Source of the DNA: Pseudoflavitalea sp. G-6-1-2
Lineage (GTDB): Bacteria; Bacteroidota; Bacteroidia; Chitinophagales; Chitinophagaceae
Assembly (NCBI RefSeq): GCF_012927185.1
Contig: NZ_JABBGB010000001.1
Location: 1,922,001-1,986,000 of the forward strand
Length of the DNA: 64,000 bases
Direction: 5' to 3'
The notes below the pieces were generated by a model. It saw only the letters and a list, made by a program, of their open reading frames with translations, made no database searches and was not told where the DNA came from. Positions 53,627 through 62,285 of the stretch are shown here, piece by piece. The position numbers and the translations under genes are program-made. The first letter of the stretch is position 1, and each line of letters begins with the position of its first letter.

Positions 53627-55114
53627 TTATTCAGCTGTGTAAATGGTTTTGCTGTAAATGGCATCGACAGAGCTGAGATCGTAGTACGATTCTTCGATGC
53701 TGCTGATCTGTTTCCCATTTTGGGTAATGCGAATCAGGGCGAAGCCATTATAGAGTTGCAGGGAAGGTGATGGCTGCTGATTGGTTTGGTTCCAGGTTAT
53801 GGGTTTATTTCTGAGAGCGGGGGAAAGTCCATAAGGCATTGCTGCATGTCCGAGGCATCTCGCAAATGTATTTGTAGTGAAAGCCTGTTGACTGTTTCCC
53901 GCAGGTATGGAGATGGGAGCATCGTATACGATTCCGTTGTGCACATGCCCCCAGTACCATGCGTATGGATCTCCGTCAAGTGCTCCGCTGATCTCGGACC
54001 ATAAAGTAGAGAGTGCGCTGCAGTCGGCTGCAAATCCGTTGTGATGCGTGAGTACAATTGTTTTTGAAGGATCGGGGGCAAGGCTTTTGATCCATCGCCC
54101 CTGTGTTCCTTCGCTACCGCCAATGCTGCCGGTCATGAATGCATCGATCGATGTGGCCATGTAAGCGGTATCGAGACCGAGGATAGTCCAGTCTCCGCAG
54201 GTAAGTGCAAAACAGCTCGATCCTTTCTGTGCATTGAAGTATGAGCTCGCACCCTTGTTTGCTGCATCGAGTGCATCATAAAAATATCCGTTTGCGCCGC
54301 TGTACATTTCGTGATTGGAATTGAGTGTGAATGATCTTCCGGCATAGTTGGAAGGCCACAGATTGAGAAGGTTGTTTGCTTCTTCTCCCGGTCCGAAATA
54401 GTATTGTCCGTTTACAGTGTCGGACTTTGGCGTACCGGCATAATAAACGTCTCCTACATGCACAATGTAATCGGGTTGCTGATGAAGTACATTGTTGATG
54501 ATTGCCTGCATAGTGGCATCACCGGTACCGCAATCTCCTATGATGGCAATGCTGATGTTATTGCTGCTGGCAGTATGATTGCTGAGTGGAATAACCGGAG
54601 GTTTAGTTGCCGGGAAATCGTTGCCGCTGTACCAGAGTTTTCTGAACAGCGTTTCCAGCAAATTTAGAAATGCAGTAAACCACCCCTGATCGAATACACA
54701 CCATTTTTCGGTACTTAGTACGGTGCCGTCTGTATAGATCAATTCCTTGTGATTGAAGAATTCGGCATTGATAGATGTGATGTTACTTCGGGGGAGGTAT
54801 TCGTCGAGAACAAGCAACAGCGCTTCGATTTCTAATCCTTCCCAGAATGTGAATACCGAAAGATCGAGTTGTGTTGGATTCTTCAGCCAGTACAACATGA
54901 GGCCGAGTTCCACACTTCCGCTGCCCTGCGACCAGCCTTCGGGTGGATCGGGAATATACCCCTGCCATACGTTCTTGGATACCATAAAGCAAATGAGATC
55001 GTACTCACAGTAAGGAAGAAAATTCATGAGCTGCTGTATCTCCGATTTGAGAGATGCATCGATACTGGTATGCTGTTTAAGTTCAGCAACCCGTTTGCTG
55101 AGTTCTGGGTCCAT
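53627..55114 (-). CDS. metallophosphoesterase family protein
   Basis: A calcineurin-like phosphoesterase with the full metal-binding set: GDCG in IAIIGDCGTGD, GDVYYAG, NSNHEMYSG (GNHE-type), THHNG and GHVHNG. The first 170 residues of the 495-residue form are an unassigned domain containing cysteines. ATG 55114 (MDPELSKRV) is preferred. The open frame extends to 55327 with a hydrophobic start (MKIVNKVCCLYVAMQFLLQ) that could be a signal peptide, so an exported 566-residue form cannot be excluded. The substrate is unknown. Confidence 0.82.
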   Translation of the reverse strand: MDPELSKRVAELKQHTSIDASLKSEIQQLMNFLPYCEYDLICFMVSKNVWQGYIPDPPEGWSQGSGSVELGLMLYWLKNPTQLDLSVFTFWEGLEIEALLLVLDEYLPRSNITSINAEFFNHKELIYTDGTVLSTEKWCVFDQGWFTAFLNLLETLFRKLWYSGNDFPATKPPVIPLSNHTASSNNISIAIIGDCGTGDATMQAIINNVLHQQPDYIVHVGDVYYAGTPKSDTVNGQYYFGPGEEANNLLNLWPSNYAGRSFTLNSNHEMYSGANGYFYDALDAANKGASSYFNAQKGSSCFALTCGDWTILGLDTAYMATSIDAFMTGSIGGSEGTQGRWIKSLAPDPSKTIVLTHHNGFAADCSALSTLWSEISGALDGDPYAWYWGHVHNGIVYDAPISIPAGNSQQAFTTNTFARCLGHAAMPYGLSPALRNKPITWNQTNQQPSPSLQLYNGFALIRITQNGKQISSIEESYYDLSSVDAIYSKTIYTAE

Positions 55115-55351
55115 GGTTATGGGGTTTTGGTCAGGGGTTGTATCTGTAATTAAATATAAGCCAGATGAGGCTTTTTGGGTAGGGTAGATGTACTGAAAAG
55201 TGTTGCTGCCAGCCGCAGTAGGACAGCTTGATCCGTTAGCATAAAAACGGCAAAAAATTATTGCTGTTGGTTGTAACAAAAACTGCATTGCAACGTACAG
55301 GCAGCAGACTTTATTGACAATTTTCAACAGGCTACTCTAAAACAATCAATT

Positions 55352-56050
55352 ATGAACCCAAACAAAAGAACTGCAAGGCTGGCCGGAGCATTTTACCTGG
55401 GGGTTGTGATCTTTGGAATATTCAGTATCGCATATGTGCCTTCTCAGCTGATCCGTTGGAAGGATGCTGCGCAAACACTTCAAAACATCCAGGCATCTGA
55501 AAGCCTTTTTCGTTGGGGGATAGCCGGGGGAGTGGGGTGTTACCTCTGCTTCACTTTATTGCCGTTGACATTATACAGGTTGCTGAAGCCGGTACACGAA
55601 CACCTCGCTTTGCTGATGACGGTTCTTGCATTGCTGAGCGTTCCTGTTTCATTTCTGAATCTGCAGCATAAGTTCGATGTGCTTTCGCTGTTGCATTCAG
55701 GCGCTTCCTATGGTGTGTCTGCAGAGCAGTTGCAACAGCAGGTGATGCTGCATCTCGTATCTTACAGCAATGGAGTGGTGATTGCGCAGGTGTTCTGGGG
55801 ATTGTGGCTGTTACCGTTTGGTTATCTCGTTTATCGTTCAGGTTTTCTTCCAAAGATACTGGGAGTATTGCTGATGCTGGGTTGTGCTGGATATATGTTC
55901 GGCTTTCTGATCGATACTGTATTCCCTGGCTTGGAGAATGCTCCATGGGTGAGTTATGTACGGCTTCCGGCAACGATTGGAGAAATTGGTACATGCCTTT
56001 GGTTGTTGATAATTGGGGTGAATGCAAAGAAGCTGTCATTGACAAAATAG
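55352..56050 (+). CDS. DUF4386 family membrane protein
   Basis: A 232-residue inner-membrane protein with about six hydrophobic segments and the DUF4386 opening RTARLAGAFYLGVVIFGIFS, then FGYLVYRSGFLPKILGVLLMLGCAGY and LPATIGEIGTCLWLLIIGV. The function is unknown. It is divergent from the metallophosphoesterase gene and probably transcribed alone. Confidence 0.87.
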   Translation: MNPNKRTARLAGAFYLGVVIFGIFSIAYVPSQLIRWKDAAQTLQNIQASESLFRWGIAGGVGCYLCFTLLPLTLYRLLKPVHEHLALLMTVLALLSVPVSFLNLQHKFDVLSLLHSGASYGVSAEQLQQQVMLHLVSYSNGVVIAQVFWGLWLLPFGYLVYRSGFLPKILGVLLMLGCAGYMFGFLIDTVFPGLENAPWVSYVRLPATIGEIGTCLWLLIIGVNAKKLSLTK

Positions 56051-56180
56051 TTGAATGGCATGGGAATCAATCCTGATTTTTTATATTTTGTCGGTATTGT
56101 TGCTAGTTCCCAATCAGCATCAGTCTTCTACGGCTAACTGAATTCCATCAATTTTATTTCAGACCATTCAACCCCTACAA

Positions 56181-57146
56181 ATGAAATTATTTCAATGGAT
56201 GTTCCTGTGCCTATGTGGATTGATGCAGCATGCATCTGCTCAACAGATCAATTATTACGATTACCGGTACCAGCTTACCCATGTGGGAAACGCACGTTAC
56301 TATAGCGTTGTATTGCAAACGGATAGTGGTTGTCACAGACAGGATTTTCTGATGCAGGATACTGTAATGCAGATGGATGGCTGGTTTGAAGATAGCGCTA
56401 TGAAAATCCGAAATGGCTTCTTCACTTACTATCATCCGAATAGGCAGTTGAAGAGTATGGGGGCTTACAAAAAGAATAAAAAAACAGGCCGGTGGCTTAG
56501 CTTTCATCCCAATGGAATGCTCGACGATTCTACTGTTTACAACGATGAAGGAAAACCGGTTGGTGTGAGTCTGAAATTTCATCCCAATGGCTACCCGGCA
56601 GATTCCACTATCAGGTTTGCGGATGGAACCGGAGTAAAAGTAACCTGGTCGGACAATGGGCGGCAATCATCAGCAGGAAGGCTTTCTGCCCGTGGTAAAC
56701 CTCATGGTAAATGGATTTACTTCCACCCCAATGGTGTTAAAAGCGCTGAAGAAACATACGACGACAGTGTGCTGATCGGGGCGAAATATTTTGATGAAGC
56801 TGAAAGGATAATGTCTGAACCCACTCCGGCGCAGCCAGCCCGGTTTAGAAACGGAACTGCTGATTGGAGCAAATATATCAACGGACATCTCATGTGGCCT
56901 AAAGGTTATCTTCTAACTAACACAGATCTGGCTATTGTAGAAGTGGAATGGATCGTCGATGAGGAAGGAAAGGTAAGAGATGTTGAAATTACTGTTCCGC
57001 TGGCGCGTCCCTTCGACAATATGGTGAGGAATCTGATGAAGGGTTCACCTGATTGGAAGCCCGCCATTCAGAACAACCGAAGGTTGAAAACACGCATGAA
57101 GCAGGTTATTGCATTCAGGCAGGCGACTGAGATACGAAAAAACTGA
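56181..57146 (+). CDS. secreted YwqK/MORN-repeat protein with a TonB-C-like domain
   Basis: A 321-residue protein with a signal peptide ending HASAQQ. Several YwqK-type repeats follow (FFTYYHPNRQLKSMGAYKK, WLSFHPNGMLDDSTVYND, WIYFHPNGVKSAEETYDD), and then a C-terminal domain resembling the TonB C-terminus (VEVEWIVDEEGKVRDVEITVPL, SPDWKPAIQNNRRLKTRMKQVI). Such fusions are common in Bacteroidota and may link surface or periplasmic partners; the function is not proven. No antitoxin role is implied by the repeat name. Confidence 0.82.
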   Translation: MKLFQWMFLCLCGLMQHASAQQINYYDYRYQLTHVGNARYYSVVLQTDSGCHRQDFLMQDTVMQMDGWFEDSAMKIRNGFFTYYHPNRQLKSMGAYKKNKKTGRWLSFHPNGMLDDSTVYNDEGKPVGVSLKFHPNGYPADSTIRFADGTGVKVTWSDNGRQSSAGRLSARGKPHGKWIYFHPNGVKSAEETYDDSVLIGAKYFDEAERIMSEPTPAQPARFRNGTADWSKYINGHLMWPKGYLLTNTDLAIVEVEWIVDEEGKVRDVEITVPLARPFDNMVRNLMKGSPDWKPAIQNNRRLKTRMKQVIAFRQATEIRKN

Positions 57147-57219
57147 AGACCAATCAGCTCAAAAAATAATGCAAGAACACTGATAATTAAGTGGTGATTT
57201 CCGCCCATCAAAATACTTA

Positions 57220-57257
57220 AACAAAACCCGTTCAATGAAGCGGGTTTTGTTGTTTTG
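57220..57257 (+). terminator. rho-independent terminator
   Basis: A perfect 11-bp stem, AACAAAACCCG (57220-57230) with CGGGTTTTGTT (57241-57251) and a 10-base loop, followed by GTTTTGG. It closes the YwqK-type gene 73 bases after its stop. Confidence 0.8.
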
Positions 57258-57291
57258 GCGTTAACTTGCTGAAACCTGAATTGCTGATAAT

Positions 57292-57693
57292 ATGCATAAC
57301 ACGGTTTCACTGAGAAAGCTTTTATGGGCAGATTTTATTCTGGGCGGCTCCACTGCTGTTACAGGTCTTGCTTTTAGCCAATCACTCACCGGTATACTTG
57401 GTTTTTCACTCAACTTTATTCTGATAGTTTCCGGTATTACTTTGCTGTATGCGCTGGTAGCCTTGATACTTGCCAATCAAAAAAAGATCTCAGCGGGTTT
57501 GCTCTCCATTCTTATGCGGGCCAACTGGATCTGGGCACTGATCAGTGTTGGACTTGTTATTGCATATTTCGAGGAAGCTACCATACTTGGCAGGGTCTTT
57601 CTGATACTGCAGGTACTGGTAGTTGGTGGTCTCGCTTATCTTGAAGGCAAAAACAAACACACCATTAATGAAAAATATACCAACCCTGTTTGA
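57292..57693 (+). CDS. small four-helix membrane protein
   Basis: A 133-residue hydrophobic protein with about four transmembrane segments (FILGGSTAVTGLAFS, GFSLNFILIVSGITLLYALVALILA, WIWALISVGLVIAYF, VFLILQVLVVGGLAY) and a short polar tail. I do not recognise a named family with certainty. It overlaps the truncated-haemoglobin start by 26 bases, so the two are translated together. Confidence 0.7.
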   Translation: MHNTVSLRKLLWADFILGGSTAVTGLAFSQSLTGILGFSLNFILIVSGITLLYALVALILANQKKISAGLLSILMRANWIWALISVGLVIAYFEEATILGRVFLILQVLVVGGLAYLEGKNKHTINEKYTNPV

Positions 57694-58141
57694 ATGGACA
57701 GGAGGAGATAGTGCACTATTCGAAAAACTCACTGAGCAGTTCTACAAAAAAGTGCTCGATCATCCATTGCTCGAACCGGTATTCCGGCATATGTCTCCTG
57801 AGCATAGCAAGCATGTAGCACATTTTATTGTGGAAGTATTTGGAGGCCCTTCCACCTACACACAGGATGATAAAGGAAGCCATTCTCAAATGGTGATGCA
57901 TCATATTGGAAAGCGGCTCACCGAAGAAATGCGTCAGACATGGATGCGATTGCTGCTTGAAACAGCAGATGAGACGGGGCTTCCAATAGACCCTGAATTC
58001 CGATCTGCATTGGTTGGTTATCTCGAATGGGGAAGCCGCATCGCCGTGATCAATTCCAATACGGAAAGCAATCCTGTTTCGCCGGAAGAGCCGATGCCTA
58101 AATGGGGTTGGGGCGTTCCGGGTGGACCATATCAGCCATAA
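57668..58141 (+). CDS. group II truncated haemoglobin-like protein
   Basis: A 157-residue globin of the group II truncated type, with LFEWTGGDSALFEKLTEQFYKKV, PLLEPVFRHMSPEHSKHVAHFIVEVFGGP (proximal His) and KRLTEEMRQTWMRLLLETADETGLP. It is predicted to bind haem and possibly oxygen or NO. The C-terminus is extended with PKWGWGVPGGPYQP, common in this branch. Its ATG 57668 lies inside the end of the membrane-protein gene. Confidence 0.88.
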   Translation: MKNIPTLFEWTGGDSALFEKLTEQFYKKVLDHPLLEPVFRHMSPEHSKHVAHFIVEVFGGPSTYTQDDKGSHSQMVMHHIGKRLTEEMRQTWMRLLLETADETGLPIDPEFRSALVGYLEWGSRIAVINSNTESNPVSPEEPMPKWGWGVPGGPYQP

Positions 58142-58152
58142 AGTATACAGCC

Positions 58153-58998
58153 ATGAACAGTGAAACAAACCAGATGAAGAAAATATTACTTCATTCTTTT
58201 ATTGCATGCTTCTTATTTGTGAGCAGCAGTAGTTTAACAGCTCAGGAAAACGATCAGCAACTGACCGATACCATTCTTCGTCTTGATCGTCTCTTTTGGG
58301 ATTCTTACAACAATTGCGATCTGGAAAAATTCGCAGGTTTCTTTACTGATGATGTGGAATTCTATCATGATAAAGGGGGAGTTACGATCGGAGTAAAAGA
58401 CCTGACGGCTTCCATGAGGAATGGTCTCTGTGCAGACAGGGATAACTTCAAACTTAGGAGGGAAGCGGTTTCTGGAAGTGTCAAAGTTTTTCCACTCCGG
58501 AAAAATAATGTGATCTATGGAGCAATTATTTCAGGAGAACATATTTTCAATGTACAGGAGAAAGGGAAGAAGGAATCTGCTGAAGGGTTAGCGAATTTCA
58601 CGCATCTTTGGCTTTTGAAAGATGGTGTTTGGAAGATGGCACGCGTATTGAGTTTCGATCATCGGGCGGTTCCGTATACCAATAAAAGAACAGCCATCAA
58701 TATGTCCGAATCAATCCTTCGGAAATATGCAGGCAGCTACAAAGGGCCGCAGTCTGGCATCATTGCAGTTAAAACTGTAAAAGGAGGACTTTCACTAACC
58801 ATAGGGAACAAAACTTTTGAAGTGTATCCTGAAAAAGAAAACCTGTTCTTTCTCAAAGAGCGGGACCTTACTTTCGGATTTCATGTGCAGGGAAATAAAG
58901 CGGTCAAAATGATTGTTAGTGAACGTGGAGTTCAGGTAGAAACACTCGAAGCCGAAAAATCCGAAAGCAAGAAGACCTCTGCCGGAGAGCACCAGTAA
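58153..58998 (+). CDS. secreted NTF2/DUF4440-like protein
   Basis: A 281-residue protein with an N-terminal hydrophobic signal (ILLHSFIACFLFVSSSSLTAQ), an NTF2-like domain (LDRLFWDSYNNCDLEKFAGFFTDDVEFYHDKGG to WKMARVLSFDHRAV) and a C-terminal beta domain of the DUF3471 type (ILRKYAGSYKGPQ to GFHVQGNKAVKMIV). The role is unknown. ATG 58153 or 58174 may be the start. It follows the haemoglobin gene after 11 bases and may share its operon. Confidence 0.8.
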   Translation: MNSETNQMKKILLHSFIACFLFVSSSSLTAQENDQQLTDTILRLDRLFWDSYNNCDLEKFAGFFTDDVEFYHDKGGVTIGVKDLTASMRNGLCADRDNFKLRREAVSGSVKVFPLRKNNVIYGAIISGEHIFNVQEKGKKESAEGLANFTHLWLLKDGVWKMARVLSFDHRAVPYTNKRTAINMSESILRKYAGSYKGPQSGIIAVKTVKGGLSLTIGNKTFEVYPEKENLFFLKERDLTFGFHVQGNKAVKMIVSERGVQVETLEAEKSESKKTSAGEHQ

Positions 58999-59018
58999 AC
59001 GTAGCTGGTTTTATTTTT
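58991..59018 (+). terminator. possible terminator overlapping the NTF2-like stop codon
   Basis: ACCAG and CTGGT (58991-58995 and 59005-59009) form a 5-bp stem followed by TTTATTTTT. The stem is short. Confidence 0.45.
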
Positions 59019-59148
59019 AAGTTGTACGCAGTATTTGGGTGGCCTGAGAAATGTTTTGTGTTACGAAAGTGGTTTTGGAGATAAGTCTGCCGTCAAATGA
59101 AGAAAAATGGTAAATTGATTGGCAGGTTCATCACCCAAAAACAACAGC

Positions 59149-59607
59149 ATGAAACAGTTGATCTTTTCGGCAATTCTGCTATGCAGTGCCATTATTTCAG
59201 TTGCTCAGACTAATAACATTGTCTACAACAAAGCGCTGGCCGATTCGCTCGGCGCCGATAAGTACGGAATGAAATCCTACATATTTGTTGTGTTGAAAAC
59301 CGGCACCTATGCACCTGCTGAAAAAGATAAACTGAATGAACTTTTTCGGGGGCATATGGAGAATATCAACAGATTGGCAAATGCCGGCAAACTCATTGTG
59401 GCCGGGCCTTTTCGGAAAAACGACAAATCTTACAGGGGCATTTTTATTCTCAATGTGAAAACAACAGCGGAAGCAAAGGAGTTGCTCGATAAAGATCCTG
59501 CTATCAAACAAAAGCTCTTCGATGTGGAGTTGCTGGAATGGTACGGATCGGCTGCGCTGCCACTTTACCTGCCTTACCACGAAAAGATAGAAGCGGAGAA
59601 ACATTGA
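59149..59607 (+). CDS. secreted YciI-like protein
   Basis: A 152-residue protein with signal MKQLIFSAILLCSAIISVAQ and a YCII-related domain (SYIFVVLKTG, HMENINRLANAGKLIVAGPF, RGIFILNVKTTAEAKELLDKDPA). YciI-like folds have been linked to small-molecule binding or peroxidase-like activity; the secreted form is of unknown function. ATG 59149 starts the signal peptide directly. Confidence 0.85.
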   Translation: MKQLIFSAILLCSAIISVAQTNNIVYNKALADSLGADKYGMKSYIFVVLKTGTYAPAEKDKLNELFRGHMENINRLANAGKLIVAGPFRKNDKSYRGIFILNVKTTAEAKELLDKDPAIKQKLFDVELLEWYGSAALPLYLPYHEKIEAEKH

Positions 59608-59634
59608 ACACTTTTTTTACCTAAATCTTTCCGG

Positions 59635-60210
59635 ATGGAGCCATCATATGAACCATTGCTGAAGCAATTCAGGAAATATATTGTTGTGGATAATGCACTC
59701 CGCGACGCAATTCAAAGCAGGTGTGATGTGAGGTTATTCCGGAAGGGAGAGATAATTCATCATTCGGACCGCGTATGTGTAAGGAGTTATTTCATCATAA
59801 CCGGACTGGTACGTACGTATTATGTAAAGGATGGTGTTGAGATAAGTGAATATTTTTCGGCAGAAAAGGAATGGGTAAATTCTCCCAAAAGCTTCATTCA
59901 GCAGACTCTTGATATTTACGATATCGACGCTCTGGAAGATACAGAAGCGTATAGCATTGAAGTGCATGATCTTGTTTACCTGTTCGATCACTTTCCGCTG
60001 ATGGAAAGATATGCCAGGCTTTCAATGGGGCATGTATTCGGACATCTGATGGAAAGGATCACCGTGCAACGATTTTCGACAGCAAGAGAAAAATATGAGC
60101 ATTTCCTGAAAGTGTATCATGATATTTATCATCGCATACCGCTCGGTATGATAGCCTCTTATCTGGGCATCACACAATCTACGCTCAGCAGATTGAGAGC
60201 AGAAAAGTAG
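59635..60210 (+). CDS. Crp/Fnr-family transcriptional regulator
   Basis: A 191-residue regulator with an N-terminal cyclic-nucleotide-binding-like beta roll (FRKGEIIHHSDRVCVRSYFIITGLVRTYYVKDG) and a short C-terminal winged helix (IPLGMIASYLGITQSTLSRLRAEK). The PRAARSR-type cAMP motif is not evident, so the ligand is unknown. It follows the YciI-like gene after 27 bases and may control it or the downstream hydrolase gene. Confidence 0.87.
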   Translation: MEPSYEPLLKQFRKYIVVDNALRDAIQSRCDVRLFRKGEIIHHSDRVCVRSYFIITGLVRTYYVKDGVEISEYFSAEKEWVNSPKSFIQQTLDIYDIDALEDTEAYSIEVHDLVYLFDHFPLMERYARLSMGHVFGHLMERITVQRFSTAREKYEHFLKVYHDIYHRIPLGMIASYLGITQSTLSRLRAEK

Positions 60211-60272
60211 TTTTTGATCCAGCGCAAAAAATATTTCCTCCGTATTGACCAGCTTTGTTGAAACATTTTTTT

Positions 60273-61127
60273 ATGAAGCAACTGGTTATGTTTCTTTTGT
60301 TATGCGCAGTAACAGGCAGTGCAGATGCGCAGGATACATTGAGGCTGAAGAATATTGATGCCATTCTGTATACCGGCTCCGGTAAACTGCAGCCGCTTGT
60401 AGTAGGATTGGGAGGAGCCGAAGGGGGAAATGCCTGGGCAAGCAATCACTGGAAAAAAACGAGAGATGAGTTTCTGGATAAAGGATACGCTTTTCTTGCT
60501 ATCGGCTATTTCGGTACTCCAAACTCTCCTGCGATATTGGACAGAATTGCAATCGATGATGTGTACAATGCGATAAAGGTCGCGGGTAAAAACAAAAAGG
60601 TTGATGGCCGTTACATCGCTGTAATTGGAGGTTCACGTGGAGCGGACCTGGCATTGTTGCTGGCGAGTTATTATTCGGATATTGATTGTGTAATCGGTAT
60701 GTCGTCGAGCCATGTGGTGTTTCCGGGACATACAAATCATTTCAGCAGCAGTTGCTGGACATTCAATGGAATGGAATTGCCATATGTTCCGGTGAATGAA
60801 ACGTCGGTACCTTTTCTGATGAAGCGTGATCATCGGGGCGCTTTCACTGCAATGCTGCAGGATTCAGTGGCAGCACGTAATGCTGCGATTAAAGTGGAGA
60901 ATATCAAAGGAGCAGTGTTGTTGTTGTCCGGGAAAAGTGATGAGATGATACCGGCGAGTGAGATGGCGGAGAAGATGGTGGCGAGGTTTAAGGAAAAAGG
61001 ATTCAGGCATCACTTTGAGCATATTGCGTATGAGGGTGGGCACGGTGAGCCAACGAAGCATTTTGATGCGGTGTTTGAATTTTTGGGGAAGTATTTTGTG
61101 AAATCCAGGCGCGGAAGGGAAGAATAA
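60273..61127 (+). CDS. secreted BAAT-C/dienelactone-hydrolase-like alpha/beta hydrolase
   Basis: A 284-residue alpha/beta hydrolase with signal MKQLVMFLLLCAVTGSADAQ. The catalytic triad is suggested by Ser in IGGSRGAD, Asp in GKSDEM and His in GGHGEP. The fold resembles the acyl-CoA thioesterase/BAAT C-terminal domain family, but the N-terminal BAAT domain is absent. The substrate is unknown. It follows the Crp/Fnr gene after 62 bases. Confidence 0.83.
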   Translation: MKQLVMFLLLCAVTGSADAQDTLRLKNIDAILYTGSGKLQPLVVGLGGAEGGNAWASNHWKKTRDEFLDKGYAFLAIGYFGTPNSPAILDRIAIDDVYNAIKVAGKNKKVDGRYIAVIGGSRGADLALLLASYYSDIDCVIGMSSSHVVFPGHTNHFSSSCWTFNGMELPYVPVNETSVPFLMKRDHRGAFTAMLQDSVAARNAAIKVENIKGAVLLLSGKSDEMIPASEMAEKMVARFKEKGFRHHFEHIAYEGGHGEPTKHFDAVFEFLGKYFVKSRRGREE

Positions 61128-61133
61128 ATTATA

Positions 61134-61151
61134 AAAGAACAAACATTCTGT
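61134..61151. promoter_or_regulatory. TetR operator upstream of its own gene
   Basis: AAAGAA at 61134-61139, a 6-base spacer and TTCTGT at 61146-61151 match the dyad found upstream of the VOC gene at 61774-61791 (AAAGAA-N6-TTCTTT), with one changed base. It ends at the start of the -7 box. Confidence 0.6.
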
Positions 61152-61159
61152 TATCTTTG
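61152..61159 (+). promoter_or_regulatory. -7 promoter box of the tetR gene
   Basis: TATCTTTG is an exact TAnnTTTG match, 7 bases before ATG 61167 and directly against the operator dyad. Confidence 0.5.
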
Positions 61160-61166
61160 CAGAGCT

Positions 61167-61757
61167 ATGCGACCAAAAGATGCACAAAAAGAAGTCCTGA
61201 TCAGGCAAAAAACAATGGAGATCGTTGTTGGAGAAGGCCTCGATGGATTCAGCATGCATAAATTGGCAGCCGAAGTTGGCATATCGGTCAATACCATATA
61301 CTTGAATTTTGAGAATAAGGAAGATCTGATTATCAAAGTCTATCAGGGTGTGGTAGAGAAAATGGAAGAGGTATTGCTTGAGGGATTTAGCGCAGAAATG
61401 GATTTTGCTACAGGCTTAAAACTACAATGGGAGAATCGCCTGCGATATTTTACGAAACATCCTTTACATATTGAATTTACCGAGCAGATCCGGCATTTGC
61501 CCATCTATGAAAAGGTGATGCAGCGACAGGGAAAGAAATTCACCACAACCATGGCACAATTCTATGAAAAGGCCATAGAAAACAATGAGCTGATACGGTT
61601 CCCATTAGAGGTATATTGGTCGTTGGCTTATGCTCCGTTATTCCAGTTGCTAAAATTCCACCGACAGAAAAAAAGCATCACCGGTAAGAAGTTTGTGTTA
61701 ACAGAAAAACAGTTTAACCAGGCCTTCAGCCGTGTATTGCTGTCTCTCACCCCATAA
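61167..61757 (+). CDS. TetR-family transcriptional regulator
   Basis: A 196-residue TetR repressor with an N-terminal HTH (MEIVVGEGLDGFSMHKLAAEVGISVNTIYLNFENKEDLI) and a helical ligand domain. The ligand is unknown. Matching dyads before this gene and before the downstream VOC gene suggest that it represses both. The VOC gene begins 49 bases after its stop. Confidence 0.9.
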   Translation: MRPKDAQKEVLIRQKTMEIVVGEGLDGFSMHKLAAEVGISVNTIYLNFENKEDLIIKVYQGVVEKMEEVLLEGFSAEMDFATGLKLQWENRLRYFTKHPLHIEFTEQIRHLPIYEKVMQRQGKKFTTTMAQFYEKAIENNELIRFPLEVYWSLAYAPLFQLLKFHRQKKSITGKKFVLTEKQFNQAFSRVLLSLTP

Positions 61758-61773
61758 ATTTTTTTAACTAATT

Positions 61774-61791
61774 AAAGAACGATTATTCTTT
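61774..61791. promoter_or_regulatory. TetR operator upstream of the VOC gene
   Basis: AAAGAA-CGATTA-TTCTTT is a perfect 18-base dyad, in the 49-base gap between the tetR and VOC genes. It is close in form to the site before tetR. Confidence 0.6.
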
Positions 61792-61806
61792 TAAAAATCT
61801 ACTACT

Positions 61807-62178
61807 ATGCAAATAAATCATCTGAATTTTCCAGTGAGCGATGTGGCGCAAACAAGATCCTTTTTTGAGAAGCATTTCAATTTTACCTGCAGGGAGGTTA
61901 AAGGCGATAATATGCTGGTTGTTCTGGAAAATGAGACAGGGTTTGTCCTGACACTGATGTCGACTGACTTTAACAGGAATGGTAATTCTGTTTATCCGGA
62001 TGCCTTTCATATGGGTTTTCTCGTAAATGATCAGGAGACGGTGCGATCTGTTTGGAAGCGTCTAAGCAATGGTGGTGTTGTGCTGGAGCAGGAACCACGT
62101 AATATGCGGGGAGTGTTTGGTTTTTATCTGCATGCTCCGGGAAATATCCTGATAGAGGTAAGTACTGTTAGTGTTTGA
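61807..62178 (+). CDS. VOC-family (glyoxalase-like) protein
   Basis: A 123-residue VOC-fold protein with two beta-alpha-beta halves (INHLNFPVSDVAQTRSFFEKHF and FHMGFLVNDQETVRSVWKRL) and a C-terminal GFYLHAPGNILIEVST with the metal-site Glu. It may be a glyoxalase, a dioxygenase or a drug-binding protein. It is probably controlled by the adjacent TetR. Confidence 0.87.
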   Translation: MQINHLNFPVSDVAQTRSFFEKHFNFTCREVKGDNMLVVLENETGFVLTLMSTDFNRNGNSVYPDAFHMGFLVNDQETVRSVWKRLSNGGVVLEQEPRNMRGVFGFYLHAPGNILIEVSTVSV

Positions 62179-62285
62179 GCAATAATGCTGGATAGTCGTT
62201 GGCGGGTAAGGAATATTTCTGACCTGTGAGTTAAATCCGGTCTTCCCCTGTATCGCTGATCTGTGGGGCATTGAACAAGGGGAAC

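Noticed and set aside
55115-55327. Signal-peptide form of the metallophosphoesterase
   Set aside because: The N-terminal extension has a weak signal-like start and atypical composition; kept as an alternative in the annotation rather than as the main call.
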